From a virus, in IMG/VR virus record IMGVR_UViG_3300044998_001357, positions 1 to 64,000 of that record: a stretch of DNA of 64,000 bases. The stretch is one strand, 5' to 3'. The notes under the pieces are model-generated. The model saw only the letters and a list, made by a program, of their open reading frames with translations, had not been told where the DNA came from and ran no database searches. Made by a program: the position numbers and the translations under genes. Shown here piece by piece: positions 17,252 to 24,578 of the stretch; within the stretch, counting starts at the first letter, position 1, and every line of letters begins with the position of its first letter.

Positions 17252-18321
17252 GACGAGCTCTTATGTGTCTGTTGGCTGTGACGCTTTTGGTTGTAGGCAC
17301 TGGAAGCGCCACTACGCATATGTTAGGCCCTGCCAAGGCGCAGGCCTGCGAGGCCAAAATTAATGCGCCTGCGCGCATCCTAGAGCACAGGCTGTTTGTG
17401 GCCAGCCCTGAGTGCAAAACAGAAGGCGCGGTTTATCTGTGGGACGTGTCCCCAGAGGATGTAGCCGACACGCTAATCGAGGGGGACCGGCTCATTATGG
17501 CCGCTCCGCCGGGCACGTATAAAATACGCTTAACTGTGCTTACCATTAAAGACGGCAAACTGCAACGACCTCAAGTATGCCGTCATGTGGTGGTCGTCGA
17601 GCGATCGGGCCAGGCTCCTCCGGTGACGCCACCCGGTTCTGGTCCTGGCCCGGGTACACCCAAGCCGCCCGAGGGAGGGGCGAAGCCGAACCCCGCTAAG
17701 GCGTTGGGCCGCATTCAATTTGGCAATGCCGGCTGCACGGCAACGCCGATCTGGCCGCCTCGCGCCGACGGCCGATGGGACATCATCACCGCCGCACACT
17801 GCATGCAGGGCGTTGGGTCGCGGGGAACATTCACGACCCAGGATGGACGACGCATACCTGTGCGAGTGGTGGTCCACGAGCGCGGCTCCGACCTGGCTTG
17901 GCTGGTCACAGAGTCGCCGGTGGAGTCGCTGGATTACGCGGTGTTGGCCAAGCGGATGCCGGAGCCTGGGGCCAAGGTGTGGCACGCAGGTTATGGCGTG
18001 GATCGGCCTGGCAACCGCGAAGAGGGCGAATTAATCAACGCTGAAGCAGGACAATATCAAGCTACGTACATGATCAGCGTGTCGTCAGGCGATTCAGGCG
18101 GAGGTATATTCAGCGATGCCACCGGCGAATGGCTAGGTGCTGTCTGCTGCACACGCGCTAAGGGGGTCCGGGCGACCGTCTGGGCCGGTCATGCTCTCCG
18201 CGCTGCGGCCCTGCGGCCAGGCGCAAATACAGAAGCACAGCTGCTAGATAAATATATAATTCCGCGCGGGGCCGAACACCCTATCCTCATTGAGGATACG
18301 GCGGCGCGTCCGGCGAAATAA
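17248..18321 (+). CDS. Secreted trypsin-like serine protease
   Basis: 357 residues with a signal peptide (RRALMCLLAVTLLVVGTGSA), an N-terminal beta domain, a proline-rich linker (about residues 120-150) and a chymotrypsin-fold domain. The triad is visible: His in TAAHCM (about 181), Asp in SDLAWLV (about 212), Ser in SSGDSGGG (about 281). Coupled to the holin candidate. It may act in lysis, on host surface protein (planctomycete envelopes are protein-rich), or in virion maturation outside the cytoplasm. Confidence 0.82.
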   Translation: MRRALMCLLAVTLLVVGTGSATTHMLGPAKAQACEAKINAPARILEHRLFVASPECKTEGAVYLWDVSPEDVADTLIEGDRLIMAAPPGTYKIRLTVLTIKDGKLQRPQVCRHVVVVERSGQAPPVTPPGSGPGPGTPKPPEGGAKPNPAKALGRIQFGNAGCTATPIWPPRADGRWDIITAAHCMQGVGSRGTFTTQDGRRIPVRVVVHERGSDLAWLVTESPVESLDYAVLAKRMPEPGAKVWHAGYGVDRPGNREEGELINAEAGQYQATYMISVSSGDSGGGIFSDATGEWLGAVCCTRAKGVRATVWAGHALRAAALRPGANTEAQLLDKYIIPRGAEHPILIEDTAARPAK

Positions 18322-18341
18322 CTGCCGGACGGAAAAGCAAA

Positions 18342-18366
18342 AGGGCCGGGAGATTCTCCCGGCCCT
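18342..18366 (-). terminator. Intrinsic terminator between converging genes
   Basis: An 11-bp perfect stem (AGGGCCGGGAG with CTCCCGGCCCT) and a 3-base loop. Read on the minus strand it is followed by TTTTGCTTTT, so it best terminates the repressor-like gene 18369-18629; it may also stop the structural operon. Confidence 0.75.
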
Positions 18367-18368
18367 AG

Positions 18369-18629
18369 TCATTCAGTCTTGCGCGGCCGCCCTCGGCGTT
18401 TGCCGGGCGGTTTTTTCGCCGCTACCTCCACCTCCGCCACGGGTAGTGGCGGGGCATCCACCACGTAACGGCAAGTGGGCGGCGCGGCAAGATGCCGCGC
18501 AATCGCATGCTCTAGCTCGGCTCGGTAGGTCCGCCCGTTGGCAACCGCCAGGGCCTCGATCTCCGAATCGAGAGTCTCGTCGATCTCGACGAACCTGGCC
18601 CGACGGCCGGGTTTTGCTGTGTCCGTCAT
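18369..18629 (-). CDS. Ribbon-helix-helix regulator with AT-hook tail
   Basis: 86 residues from the ATG at 18629, which has a GAGGAGGTG site. Residues 8-50 fit a ribbon-helix-helix DNA-binding fold (RRARFVEIDETLDSEIEALA, then a second helix), and the C-terminus has the AT-hook-like GKRRGRPRK. It is divergent from the early-looking gene block starting at 18782 and separated by about 150 bases with the promoter at 18707, so a repressor of that block (and perhaps of itself) is likely. Confidence 0.72.
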   Translation of the reverse strand: MTDTAKPGRRARFVEIDETLDSEIEALAVANGRTYRAELEHAIARHLAAPPTCRYVVDAPPLPVAEVEVAAKKPPGKRRGRPRKTE

Positions 18630-18706
18630 CGTACACCTCCTCGCTCCTATCATACACCATCCCGAGCGAGATATAGACGCGGCCAAGAAAATTTTGGAAA
18701 ATCCTC

Positions 18707-18735
18707 TTGACTCCGGTCTAGATGGAGTATATATT
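18707..18735 (+). promoter_or_regulatory. Sigma70-type promoter for 18782 block
   Basis: TTGACT (18707-18712), 17-base spacer, TATATT (18730-18735). It lies 47 bases before the gene at 18782 and in the divergent gap next to the ribbon-helix-helix gene, a natural operator position. Confidence 0.72.
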
Positions 18736-18781
18736 GAAGGTGTAAGGCAAACGCAACCACTAAACCAAAGGAGTCCGTGAA

Positions 18782-19156
18782 ATGGCTACGATCGAACTGA
18801 ATGGTGTCCAGTTGACCCTTGAGATCTTGCCGTTCGAGTCGAACGACCAAGGCGGCTGGCACAACGCCATCGTGACCACCCCCGACGGTCAGACGATTCA
18901 TGTCGGCGGGGGGTGGGTGCACTCGGCGGAATCCGCTTCGCACGACAATCGCTGCAGCGGATTGGCGGTGGACACTTGCCCCGAGGTCCGTTGGCCCGGG
19001 GCCACAAAGGAAGGCGACTTCGAGCCGTATGATGCCGCCGACATCGGCGATTTGGACGGCCTAATGCGGGCCGTCGGCCTCTCCTCGCAGGAGAGGCAGC
19101 AGGCCGTATCTGCTATCCAGGACGCCTCGCGTGAGGCGTTCCTCGGGCTGGACTGA
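18782..19156 (+). CDS. Unknown 124-residue protein
   Basis: Good AAAGGAG site. An N-terminal beta region (ATIELNGVQLTLEILPF) and a C-terminal acidic helical part. First gene of the unit driven by the promoter at 18707. No family recognised. A structured RNA element begins at its very 3' end (19151). Confidence 0.7.
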   Translation: MATIELNGVQLTLEILPFESNDQGGWHNAIVTTPDGQTIHVGGGWVHSAESASHDNRCSGLAVDTCPEVRWPGATKEGDFEPYDAADIGDLDGLMRAVGLSSQERQQAVSAIQDASREAFLGLD

Positions 19157-19260
19157 GCAGAGTGGCCCGCTCTCTGTGGGGAGAGCGGGTTAATGCCCCG
19201 ACGCTGTATGGTGCAGCGTCGGCCGTCACAAGGCGGCATTCGTGCGGGGACCGCCCCGCA
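19151..19260 (+). ncRNA. Structured RNA element, copy 1
   Basis: A 110-base element with three clear hairpins: P1 19166-19174/19181-19189 (9 bp), P2 19198-19206/19214-19222 (9 bp), P4 19243-19249/19254-19260 (7 bp), separated by stretches identical to copy 2 (GACTGAGCAGAGTGGCCCG, CGGGTTAATGCCCC, GGCCGTCACAAGGCGGCATT). P4 ends directly at the GGAGGAG ribosome site of the next gene. Paired positions differ between copies but stay paired. Confidence 0.7.
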
Positions 19261-19273
19261 GGAGGAGAGACCA

Positions 19274-19798
19274 ATGGAAAAGATCACCCCCACTGAAGCG
19301 GCAGCAGCGATCGCTGGCCTGCTACCGCAATATGAGGCGGGCCTAGCGGCCCGCCACGCGGCCGAACAGGCTCTGGACCAGCGTGCAGTCGAGGCAGCCA
19401 ACGCGGATCTGTCCCAGATCTGCGCCAAAGTCCGAGAGATGATGCAGATCATCACTCCGGAGGAGTTGAGCGATGGCCGATGCTATACCCTCGTGTTAGC
19501 CGCATCTCGCGGCGCAACGCCGCGAGGCCTCCGCGATATTGCGGAGGCTCTCGTAGTCTCTCGCGAGGACGGTATCACCGTCCCAGCGCACCGGTACGAG
19601 TCTATGTTCCGGGGCCGTGGCTGGGCGCGGCTTGAGAAAGGTGATGGTGATGGTGAGGTCTGGGCCGAACGTGTGGCAGGCGGATACCGCCTGCGGAAGG
19701 AAGGCCGATGGATAATCGGCGGTAGCAATGGTCTCACCCACGAGGGAGAGACCACTTGGGATGTCCGCCGAGTAGCGGGCATGTGGATAGCTTCGTGA
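19274..19798 (+). CDS. Unknown 174-residue protein
   Basis: Start ATG at 19274 after GGAGGAGAG. The N-terminal 60 residues are helical (TEAAAAIAGLLPQYEAGLAA); the C-terminal part is mixed with several Trp and Arg. No family recognised. It lies between the two copies of the structured RNA element. Confidence 0.7.
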   Translation: MEKITPTEAAAAIAGLLPQYEAGLAARHAAEQALDQRAVEAANADLSQICAKVREMMQIITPEELSDGRCYTLVLAASRGATPRGLRDIAEALVVSREDGITVPAHRYESMFRGRGWARLEKGDGDGEVWAERVAGGYRLRKEGRWIIGGSNGLTHEGETTWDVRRVAGMWIAS

Positions 19799-19814
19799 GG
19801 CGTTTCCAACTCTG

Positions 19815-19925
19815 GACTGAGCAGAGTGGCCCGTCCTCCCTATAGAGGGGGGGCGGGTTAATGCCCCAGGCTGCATGGTGTGGCCTGGCCGTCACAAGGC
19901 GGCATTCGAGCGGGTCGGTCCCGCA
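19815..19925 (+). ncRNA. Structured RNA element, copy 2
   Basis: Second copy of the element at 19151. P1 19830-19840/19847-19857 (11 bp with two G-U pairs), P2 19866-19874/19880-19888 (outer six bp Watson-Crick), P4 19910-19914/19920-19924. Loops and linkers match copy 1, stems have compensatory changes. It ends at GCAGGAG, 61 bases before the next ATG. Confidence 0.7.
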
Positions 19926-19985
19926 GGAGATTCTAGGGTTCGCCAAGGCGACCTCTTGGCTGGCCTTGACAGAAAGGAGCAACGG

Positions 19986-20330
19986 ATGAAATTTCGTATT
20001 GAGGTAGAAACCAATAAGGGTTATAGGGTATGGATAGCCCGCATCACGGGAACCTACATTCGATACGGCCTGAGACGGTCGTTTATCCCGGCTGATGTAT
20101 ACAGCCGGAACCGCAAATACCAAACTGTGAATCAAGTTTGGGAGTTGGGTTCCGGCTTATACGAGCTAATCAGAACGAAAAAGAATAATGAGTTTTTTAT
20201 ACTATATCACTATGACGGCGGGCTGGCCAAGAAGACCATCGATATGGCCCGCGTGAAGGCCATCGCCCGGCTGCTGGACGCGGGCGAAGACTTCGAGTCT
20301 GCCCGGCTGGCGACCAAGTCCGGCGCGTAG
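19986..20330 (+). CDS. Unknown 114-residue protein
   Basis: Start after AAAGGAG. Basic, strand-rich N-terminus (MKFRIEVETNKGYRVWIARI) and a helical end (ARVKAIARLLDAGEDFESA). No family recognised. Confidence 0.65.
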   Translation: MKFRIEVETNKGYRVWIARITGTYIRYGLRRSFIPADVYSRNRKYQTVNQVWELGSGLYELIRTKKNNEFFILYHYDGGLAKKTIDMARVKAIARLLDAGEDFESARLATKSGA

Positions 20331-20521
20331 GCGCTGGCGGGGTGCGCACCGGGCGCTGCTGTCGAGTGAGCCCGTACTAGCGGCAGGGCGGTAATCGCCC
20401 CCCTGTCGGACCTGTTCTTCATCTCAGACAGTCCGTTCCTCTGATTCATTCAGGGGAGATACTGTGGGGAGTATAGTCTGCCCCTAAACCATTTTCACCC
20501 TTTGATATGAGAGGAAATATC
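20331..20521 (+). other. Gap with GC-rich inverted repeats
   Basis: About 190 bases without a gene. It holds short complementary tracts around GGCAGGGCGGTAATCGCCCC (20380-20399) that faintly recall the linker of the 19151/19815 elements, and GAGAGGAA just before the next start. No clear promoter. Confidence 0.4.
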
Positions 20522-21055
20522 ATGAACGAGAGTACCTTCCTGGCCTACCTGGCCCATGCCCCGCACCTGATTCCGGTCGAGTTCCCAAGCAAGGTGTGGA
20601 CCGTTACCCACACCGATGTGAATCATAAACGCGCATTGGTGTGCGCTCATCTGCGCTGGAGCGTACACAACAGCAAGATTAAATGGGCCACAGCGTTCAC
20701 AAGCCGGGGTCGGTTTGTGTACGCGTGCCGTGATAGAAACCTCATGAGTGGTCATGTCGCCAACAAAGCGAAGTATTTCGCTCAGTACGCCACACAACGA
20801 CGATTCTTCATACCACAAGGAAGATTCTTGCTTCGTCTGGACGCCGACACCGGCTTCCGGAAGGTCATCTACTGCCTACCAAAGGGATGGAAGAGAGGAT
20901 TTTACATCGACCATCCCGACGTGCTGGCCTACTGGGACTTGGTCCACTCCAAAGAAATGCCCGCAGAGATACTGTGGGATATGTGCGAGGAGTTAGGGCT
21001 GGTCCAGCCAGGAGCAGAAGAGAAGCACAAGTCTACCTGCGTACCTGTAGTGTGA
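20522..21055 (+). CDS. Unknown 177-residue protein
   Basis: The ATG at 20522 follows GAGGAA; an ATG 15 bases upstream is in frame but overlaps this site. Mixed alpha/beta, basic, with many aromatic residues (WTVTHTDVNHKRAL, YATQRRFFIPQ). No family recognised. Confidence 0.7.
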   Translation: MNESTFLAYLAHAPHLIPVEFPSKVWTVTHTDVNHKRALVCAHLRWSVHNSKIKWATAFTSRGRFVYACRDRNLMSGHVANKAKYFAQYATQRRFFIPQGRFLLRLDADTGFRKVIYCLPKGWKRGFYIDHPDVLAYWDLVHSKEMPAEILWDMCEELGLVQPGAEEKHKSTCVPVV

Positions 21056-21064
21056 TTGGTATTG

Positions 21065-21150
21065 CCCTATATAGGGTGCTTATGTCAGAGCTCCACCTAC
21101 TCGTGGAGCTCCGCAACTGAGCAGGGAAGAGGGATAATCGCGTCCCTCGA
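21065..21150 (+). ncRNA. 5' leader with two inverted repeats
   Basis: CCCTATATAGGG (21065-21076) is a perfect 12-bp palindrome, followed by a 9-bp stem GAGCTCCAC/GTGGAGCTC (21088-21096/21103-21111, 6-base loop). Right after it comes ACTGAGCAG, the same opening as the elements at 19151 and 19815, then GGGATAATCGCGTCCCT. It may be a third, degenerate member of that RNA family. Confidence 0.45.
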
Positions 21151-21214
21151 GCGGCGAATCCCTATCCTTCTTTGAGGTGACCAAAATAATTCCGGGACAG
21201 ATAAGGAGGTTCCT

Positions 21215-21682
21215 ATGCGACACACTGTTTTTCTGCTCTCCCTCTGTAATTTAGCTTACCTGGTCATGCCAGGCCATGAGCATGTCCTACGGATGCGTCG
21301 GCTCCTTTGGGGGAGAAAAGCCCTCCGCTGGCTCAAGGAGCTAGCGGTGCGATGGCGACGAAAGCTGGCTCACACCCTCAGGCTCCTTGCCGAGAGGGTC
21401 GATGTTCCCGACTGGTCCATACCCAAACGGGAGGAGTACAAGGTACGGCCCGACGAACACGGCCGACCCGAACTAGTGCTCGCTGAAGAGCCCGAGCCGG
21501 TGATTGCCACCCCCTTCTGCCTGGATGAGCTCTCCCACGAGGAGCTTATCATCCATGGCAAGAAGCTCGGAGTGAAGGGACTACAAAAACAGATGCGCCG
21601 TGATACCATCCTGAAGCGCATCAAATCGGCATGTGAAACCCAACGCTCAGGGTCGGTTAGGGCCGGAGTTCGTGCGCGATAA
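21215..21682 (+). CDS. Unknown basic protein with hydrophobic N-terminus
   Basis: 155 residues after a strong AAGGAGG. Residues 1-20 are hydrophobic (signal anchor or membrane segment), 25-60 very basic helix, and 110-145 (SHEELIIHGKKLGVKGLQKQ) recalls a SAP/Rho-N-like helical DNA- or RNA-binding motif. Function unknown. Confidence 0.6.
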   Translation: MRHTVFLLSLCNLAYLVMPGHEHVLRMRRLLWGRKALRWLKELAVRWRRKLAHTLRLLAERVDVPDWSIPKREEYKVRPDEHGRPELVLAEEPEPVIATPFCLDELSHEELIIHGKKLGVKGLQKQMRRDTILKRIKSACETQRSGSVRAGVRAR

Positions 21683-21994
21683 GCAGCAAGGCACTTGGGA
21701 CGCTTGACAGGTGGGCGGTTGTCCGTGCCTTGCTCCTGTCGCGTCCTCGATGCCGACAGATTTGCGTCGTGTCTGTTCATGAGGCGCTTCGGGCAATCCC
21801 GCCTAATGGACAACCGGTGCCGAGCTATCATTGTCCCTGCCAAGCGCCGGAATGCTCTTCAATGCCCTCGGCAGGACGTTAACCTCCGACAGCATGGGCG
21901 GGAACAAGACACCAATCGTTGCTAGAGACAGGCGAGCCATACGCCTGCGTCGATTGACAGTCGAAGGCCGTAACAATAAAACTGGATATGTGAT
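21683..21994 (+). other. Gene-free gap with promoter
   Basis: About 310 bases with no convincing ORF. Short inverted repeats occur around 21720-21830; the right end carries the promoter at 21954. Confidence 0.5.
21954..21982 (+). promoter_or_regulatory. Promoter for 21995 unit
   Basis: Perfect -35 TTGACA (21954-21959), 17-base spacer, moderate -10 TAAAAC (21977-21982). Confidence 0.5.
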
Positions 21995-22228
21995 ATGCAT
22001 GAAGTAACAAACGCCGACCGCGCCGACTTCGCCCTCACCGCCCTAGAGGCTTTTGCCGCTCAGACCGGACAGTTAAAGTCCGGTCAATGGGATGAGGATA
22101 TGCAGACCGTCGTACAAGACCTTCTGTGCGACCTTATGCACTACTGCGGACAGAACAATATTGACTTCGCCCTCACGCTCAAAGGAGCGTTGGGGTGCTA
22201 CAAGGAGGAACAGGAGGAAGAAGAATGA
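21995..22228 (+). CDS. Unknown 77-residue acidic protein
   Basis: Helical, acidic, ending in a Glu run. The stop overlaps the SprT-like gene (ATGA), so the two are coupled and may act together. The start is only 12 bases from the predicted -10, so the message would have almost no leader. Confidence 0.6.
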   Translation: MHEVTNADRADFALTALEAFAAQTGQLKSGQWDEDMQTVVQDLLCDLMHYCGQNNIDFALTLKGALGCYKEEQEEEE

Positions 22229-22674
22229 CCCAGCAAGAAGCTGAAGCCTTGGCGCTTCCACTGATGCAGCAATGGGGACTGACCAAGTTCGGTTGGTCCC
22301 TTTCCTTTAGTAAGGCACGATTCGCCCTCGGTCAATGCCACTTCGCAAAGAAACAGATTCGTCTATCTATTTACCTCCTCGCTCTTAACGAGCAAGAAAA
22401 GGTAAAGGATATCATTCTTCACGAAATCGCCCACGCCCTAGCCGGACCTGAGGCAGGACATGGGCCTCTCTGGCGCGCCTGGGCAAGGAAGGTAGGAGCC
22501 CAACCCGAGCGGCGCATCAACGCCAATATCCCCCCAGGCGATTGGTCTTCCACCTGCCGGGCGTGTGGTCTGACCCACACCATGTATCGCAAACCCAAAC
22601 GGCAGTACTACTGCCAGTGCCGCAAATCAGGAGTCTTGGAATGGACGAATACCCCTACTGCTCAGGCAAGCTAA
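22225..22674 (+). CDS. SprT-like zinc metallopeptidase domain protein
   Basis: 149 residues. The zinc motif HEIAH lies near residue 67, with a downstream histidine in AGHGPLW, and a C-terminal zinc ribbon (CRACGL and CQCRK). This is the SprT/SPRTN architecture; cellular SPRTN cleaves proteins crosslinked to DNA. In a phage it might clear covalent protein-DNA adducts or degrade host proteins. GGAGGAAG is its ribosome site inside the upstream gene. Confidence 0.8.
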   Translation: MTQQEAEALALPLMQQWGLTKFGWSLSFSKARFALGQCHFAKKQIRLSIYLLALNEQEKVKDIILHEIAHALAGPEAGHGPLWRAWARKVGAQPERRINANIPPGDWSSTCRACGLTHTMYRKPKRQYYCQCRKSGVLEWTNTPTAQAS

Positions 22675-23036
22675 CTCCCCTAGGTGTTCTTATCCCCCCT
22701 TCTGTTAACACTAACACTCGAGGACGAGTAGTAATAACCTCCGATATCCGAGTCCCGTACATCCGGGATAGACCAAATAGACATTGTTAGACACGCAGAT
22801 GACTTTTTGGACCGGGGTAGACACCAAATTTACCCCGGACCCCATGTATAACTTTGTCTAGTTTCTTACCCATCTAACCTTACGCTGGTCACTTTTTCGA
22901 CCGTAGACTATCCGGCTATGCGGAATTAGGTGTCGATTCTCGCTTGGGGCGGGCGTAAGATACCTACAGTGAAATCCGAAGTTGGATTCGCCTGCGGCCA
23001 CGGCCGTGGCCCTTGACCGGGCCAGGAGAACACACA
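22675..23036 (+). other. Gene-free leader region with hairpins
   Basis: About 360 bases. CCGGGGTA/TACCCCGG (22812-22819/22831-22838) forms an 8-bp stem with an 11-base loop. At the right end GGCCC/GGGCC (23008-23012/23019-23023) forms a hairpin immediately before AGGAG and the ATG at 23037. No ORF supported. Confidence 0.5.
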
Positions 23037-23288
23037 ATGGCACGCTATACCCTGTACCAGACAGGCCCCGACAACAGTAGCACCTACGCGGAGTGCTGGG
23101 GCAGCACGCGGACGAGTCGTGGGCGAGAGGTTGCGACGGCATCCACGCTCGTCGGCCTAATGGATGCCGTGGACCAGTTCGACCACGACAACTGGTCCAT
23201 CTATGGCCCCGGCGCTCGCTACATCTGTGGCAGTCGCCGTGACTACTACGCCCTGCCCTCCATCGCCCGCCTTGAAGGGAGGGCCTGA
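23037..23288 (+). CDS. Unknown 83-residue protein
   Basis: ATG follows a GGCCC-N6-GGGCC hairpin and AGGAG. Tyr/Ser/Arg-rich with a central Asp/His cluster (DAVDQFDHDNW). No family recognised. The next gene starts two bases after its stop. Confidence 0.6.
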   Translation: MARYTLYQTGPDNSSTYAECWGSTRTSRGREVATASTLVGLMDAVDQFDHDNWSIYGPGARYICGSRRDYYALPSIARLEGRA

Positions 23289-23289
23289 G

Positions 23290-23478
23290 ATGTACACCAC
23301 ACGCAGAATCTTTCTGCCCGAGTTGCGCCGCCTCCACATGGCGCATCCAGACTTCGCCGACTCAGGTTGGGCTATCGTCCGTCTCGATGGCGATGAAGAG
23401 ACCGTTATCGACTGGTTCGCCGACCGCCATGCCGCAATTGCAGAAGTGGACCGTCTCAACGAGGAGGAACAGTCATGA
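23290..23478 (+). CDS. Unknown 62-residue protein
   Basis: Starts immediately after the 23037 gene. Helical ends flank a strand (SGWAIVRLDGDEETVIDWF); helix AAIAEVDRLNEEEQ at the C-terminus. Unknown. Confidence 0.55.
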   Translation: MYTTRRIFLPELRRLHMAHPDFADSGWAIVRLDGDEETVIDWFADRHAAIAEVDRLNEEEQS

Positions 23479-23520
23479 CTGCTTGCGTGATGGACCTGCC
23501 GGCTCATAGTAATGCATAGT

Positions 23521-23541
23521 GGCCCGTGACAGGGCCGGGAG
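23521..23541 (+). promoter_or_regulatory. Leader hairpin plus ribosome site
   Basis: GGCCC-GTGACA-GGGCC directly followed by GGGAG, nearly the same unit as at 23008-23028 (GGCCC-TTGACC-GGGCC-AGGAG). The shared stem next to the ribosome site suggests common translational control of the two genes. Confidence 0.5.
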
Positions 23542-23550
23542 AATATCGTC

Positions 23551-24129
23551 ATGGCAACCGTACAACTGGTCGCTGTCCGGTCTGGGGTGGCGACGGTACA
23601 GAAGGACAACGAGGCCCCGGTCGAGATGACGTGGGGCCTGCTGCACGATGCCCAGCAACAGGACGGTGCGACGGGCTACGTGTACCGCTGGCTGATGCAC
23701 GAGTTCTGCCGCTGTGAGTATGACCAGCGGCAGGGAAAGCCGTGGCAGTCGCCCCGGCGCGAGGTCGAAGAAATCGTGGCCGACCTGCGTGCCCAAGACG
23801 CACGAGCCGCCGCCGAAGCGGAAGCGGCTCGTATGGAGAGGCAGGAGCGGCAGGCCGCAGAGGACCGTCGCCGCAGGCGGGACGAAGAAGTCCGCAGGGT
23901 CGAGGCCGAGCGGCGGCAGACTGCCGATGACGACCCGTGGTGGCCCATCCCGTGGTGGGAAGTCCCCGTGGGCGTGCGGTTCGACACGCCGGGTCGCAAT
24001 CAGGGGCAGATTGTCGAGGTCAGCTTCGGCACGTTCGGCAGGGCCGAAGCCGGAAGCATCGACCCTTACATGAACGTCACCGACCACAGTGACGGCAGCA
24101 GTCGGACCTATAAGCGGCGTTCCATCTAA
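23551..24129 (+). CDS. Unknown protein with charged coiled coil
   Basis: 192 residues: a mixed N-terminal part (1-70), a long Arg/Glu/Ala coiled coil (about 70-130), a Trp-rich hinge (DPWWPIPWWEVP) and a C-terminal beta segment with SFGTFGRAEAG. No family recognised. Confidence 0.65.
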   Translation: MATVQLVAVRSGVATVQKDNEAPVEMTWGLLHDAQQQDGATGYVYRWLMHEFCRCEYDQRQGKPWQSPRREVEEIVADLRAQDARAAAEAEAARMERQERQAAEDRRRRRDEEVRRVEAERRQTADDDPWWPIPWWEVPVGVRFDTPGRNQGQIVEVSFGTFGRAEAGSIDPYMNVTDHSDGSSRTYKRRSI

Positions 24130-24143
24130 CATCTCGACTCCCG

Positions 24144-24178
24144 CCCCACGTCGGGCCGGTCTAGCAACCGACGTGGGG
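24144..24178 (+). terminator. 11-bp intergenic hairpin
   Basis: CCCCACGTCGG/CCGACGTGGGG with a 13-base loop, between two genes. No T tract follows, so it may be an mRNA-stabilising or leader structure rather than a terminator. Confidence 0.4.
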
Positions 24179-24203
24179 CACTACGGTTACAGGAGAAACA
24201 CTA

Positions 24204-24452
24204 ATGGCGTACAAGTACCGCACTATCGAAGTTGATGAACACGGTCGGTCCTGCATCGTCGCCGTGAATGGTGACGAGGAGGCTGAGGTTGGCGGCTACG
24301 GCGACGGACTCACGGTGGGTGACGAAGTGGAATTTTCCGATGGGTCGGTGTGGACGGTGGATAAGGTCTATTCGCGCATCCAAACAGGAAACCCCGGCTC
24401 TGGTACGGCCAACTTCGTCGCCGTGGACCTCGTGCAGGGTGAGGAGGATTGA
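24204..24452 (+). CDS. Unknown 82-residue acidic beta protein
   Basis: Start after ACAGGAG. Acidic small beta-barrel-like pattern (LTVGDEVEFSDGSVWTVDKVYS) resembling an SH3/KOW-type barrel. Unknown function. Confidence 0.6.
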   Translation: MAYKYRTIEVDEHGRSCIVAVNGDEEAEVGGYGDGLTVGDEVEFSDGSVWTVDKVYSRIQTGNPGSGTANFVAVDLVQGEED

Positions 24453-24455
24453 GCC

Positions 24456-24578
24456 GTGCCCAAGCACCCGACGCACGACGTGGACTATGACCCGCCGGGC
24501 TTGCCTGCTGCATCGAAGAAGGTCAGGACAGCACCGGAAGGCGACGTAAGCCATGAACCTGCCAGACTGGAACATTGA
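24456..24578 (+). CDS. Possible 40-residue protein, GTG start
   Basis: GTG start preceded by GAGGAG inside the previous gene end; proline- and charge-rich. It runs 26 bases into the transposase gene, which may mean that it was cut by that insertion. Confidence 0.3.
   Translation: MPKHPTHDVDYDPPGLPAASKKVRTAPEGDVSHEPARLEH

Noticed and set aside
21695-21925. 76-codon ORF
   Set aside because: Arg/Cys-rich composition, no ribosome site; likely chance.
22900-23030. tRNA-like cloverleaf
   Set aside because: GC-rich hairpins occur but no acceptor/T-loop consensus (GTTCGA) with correct spacing.
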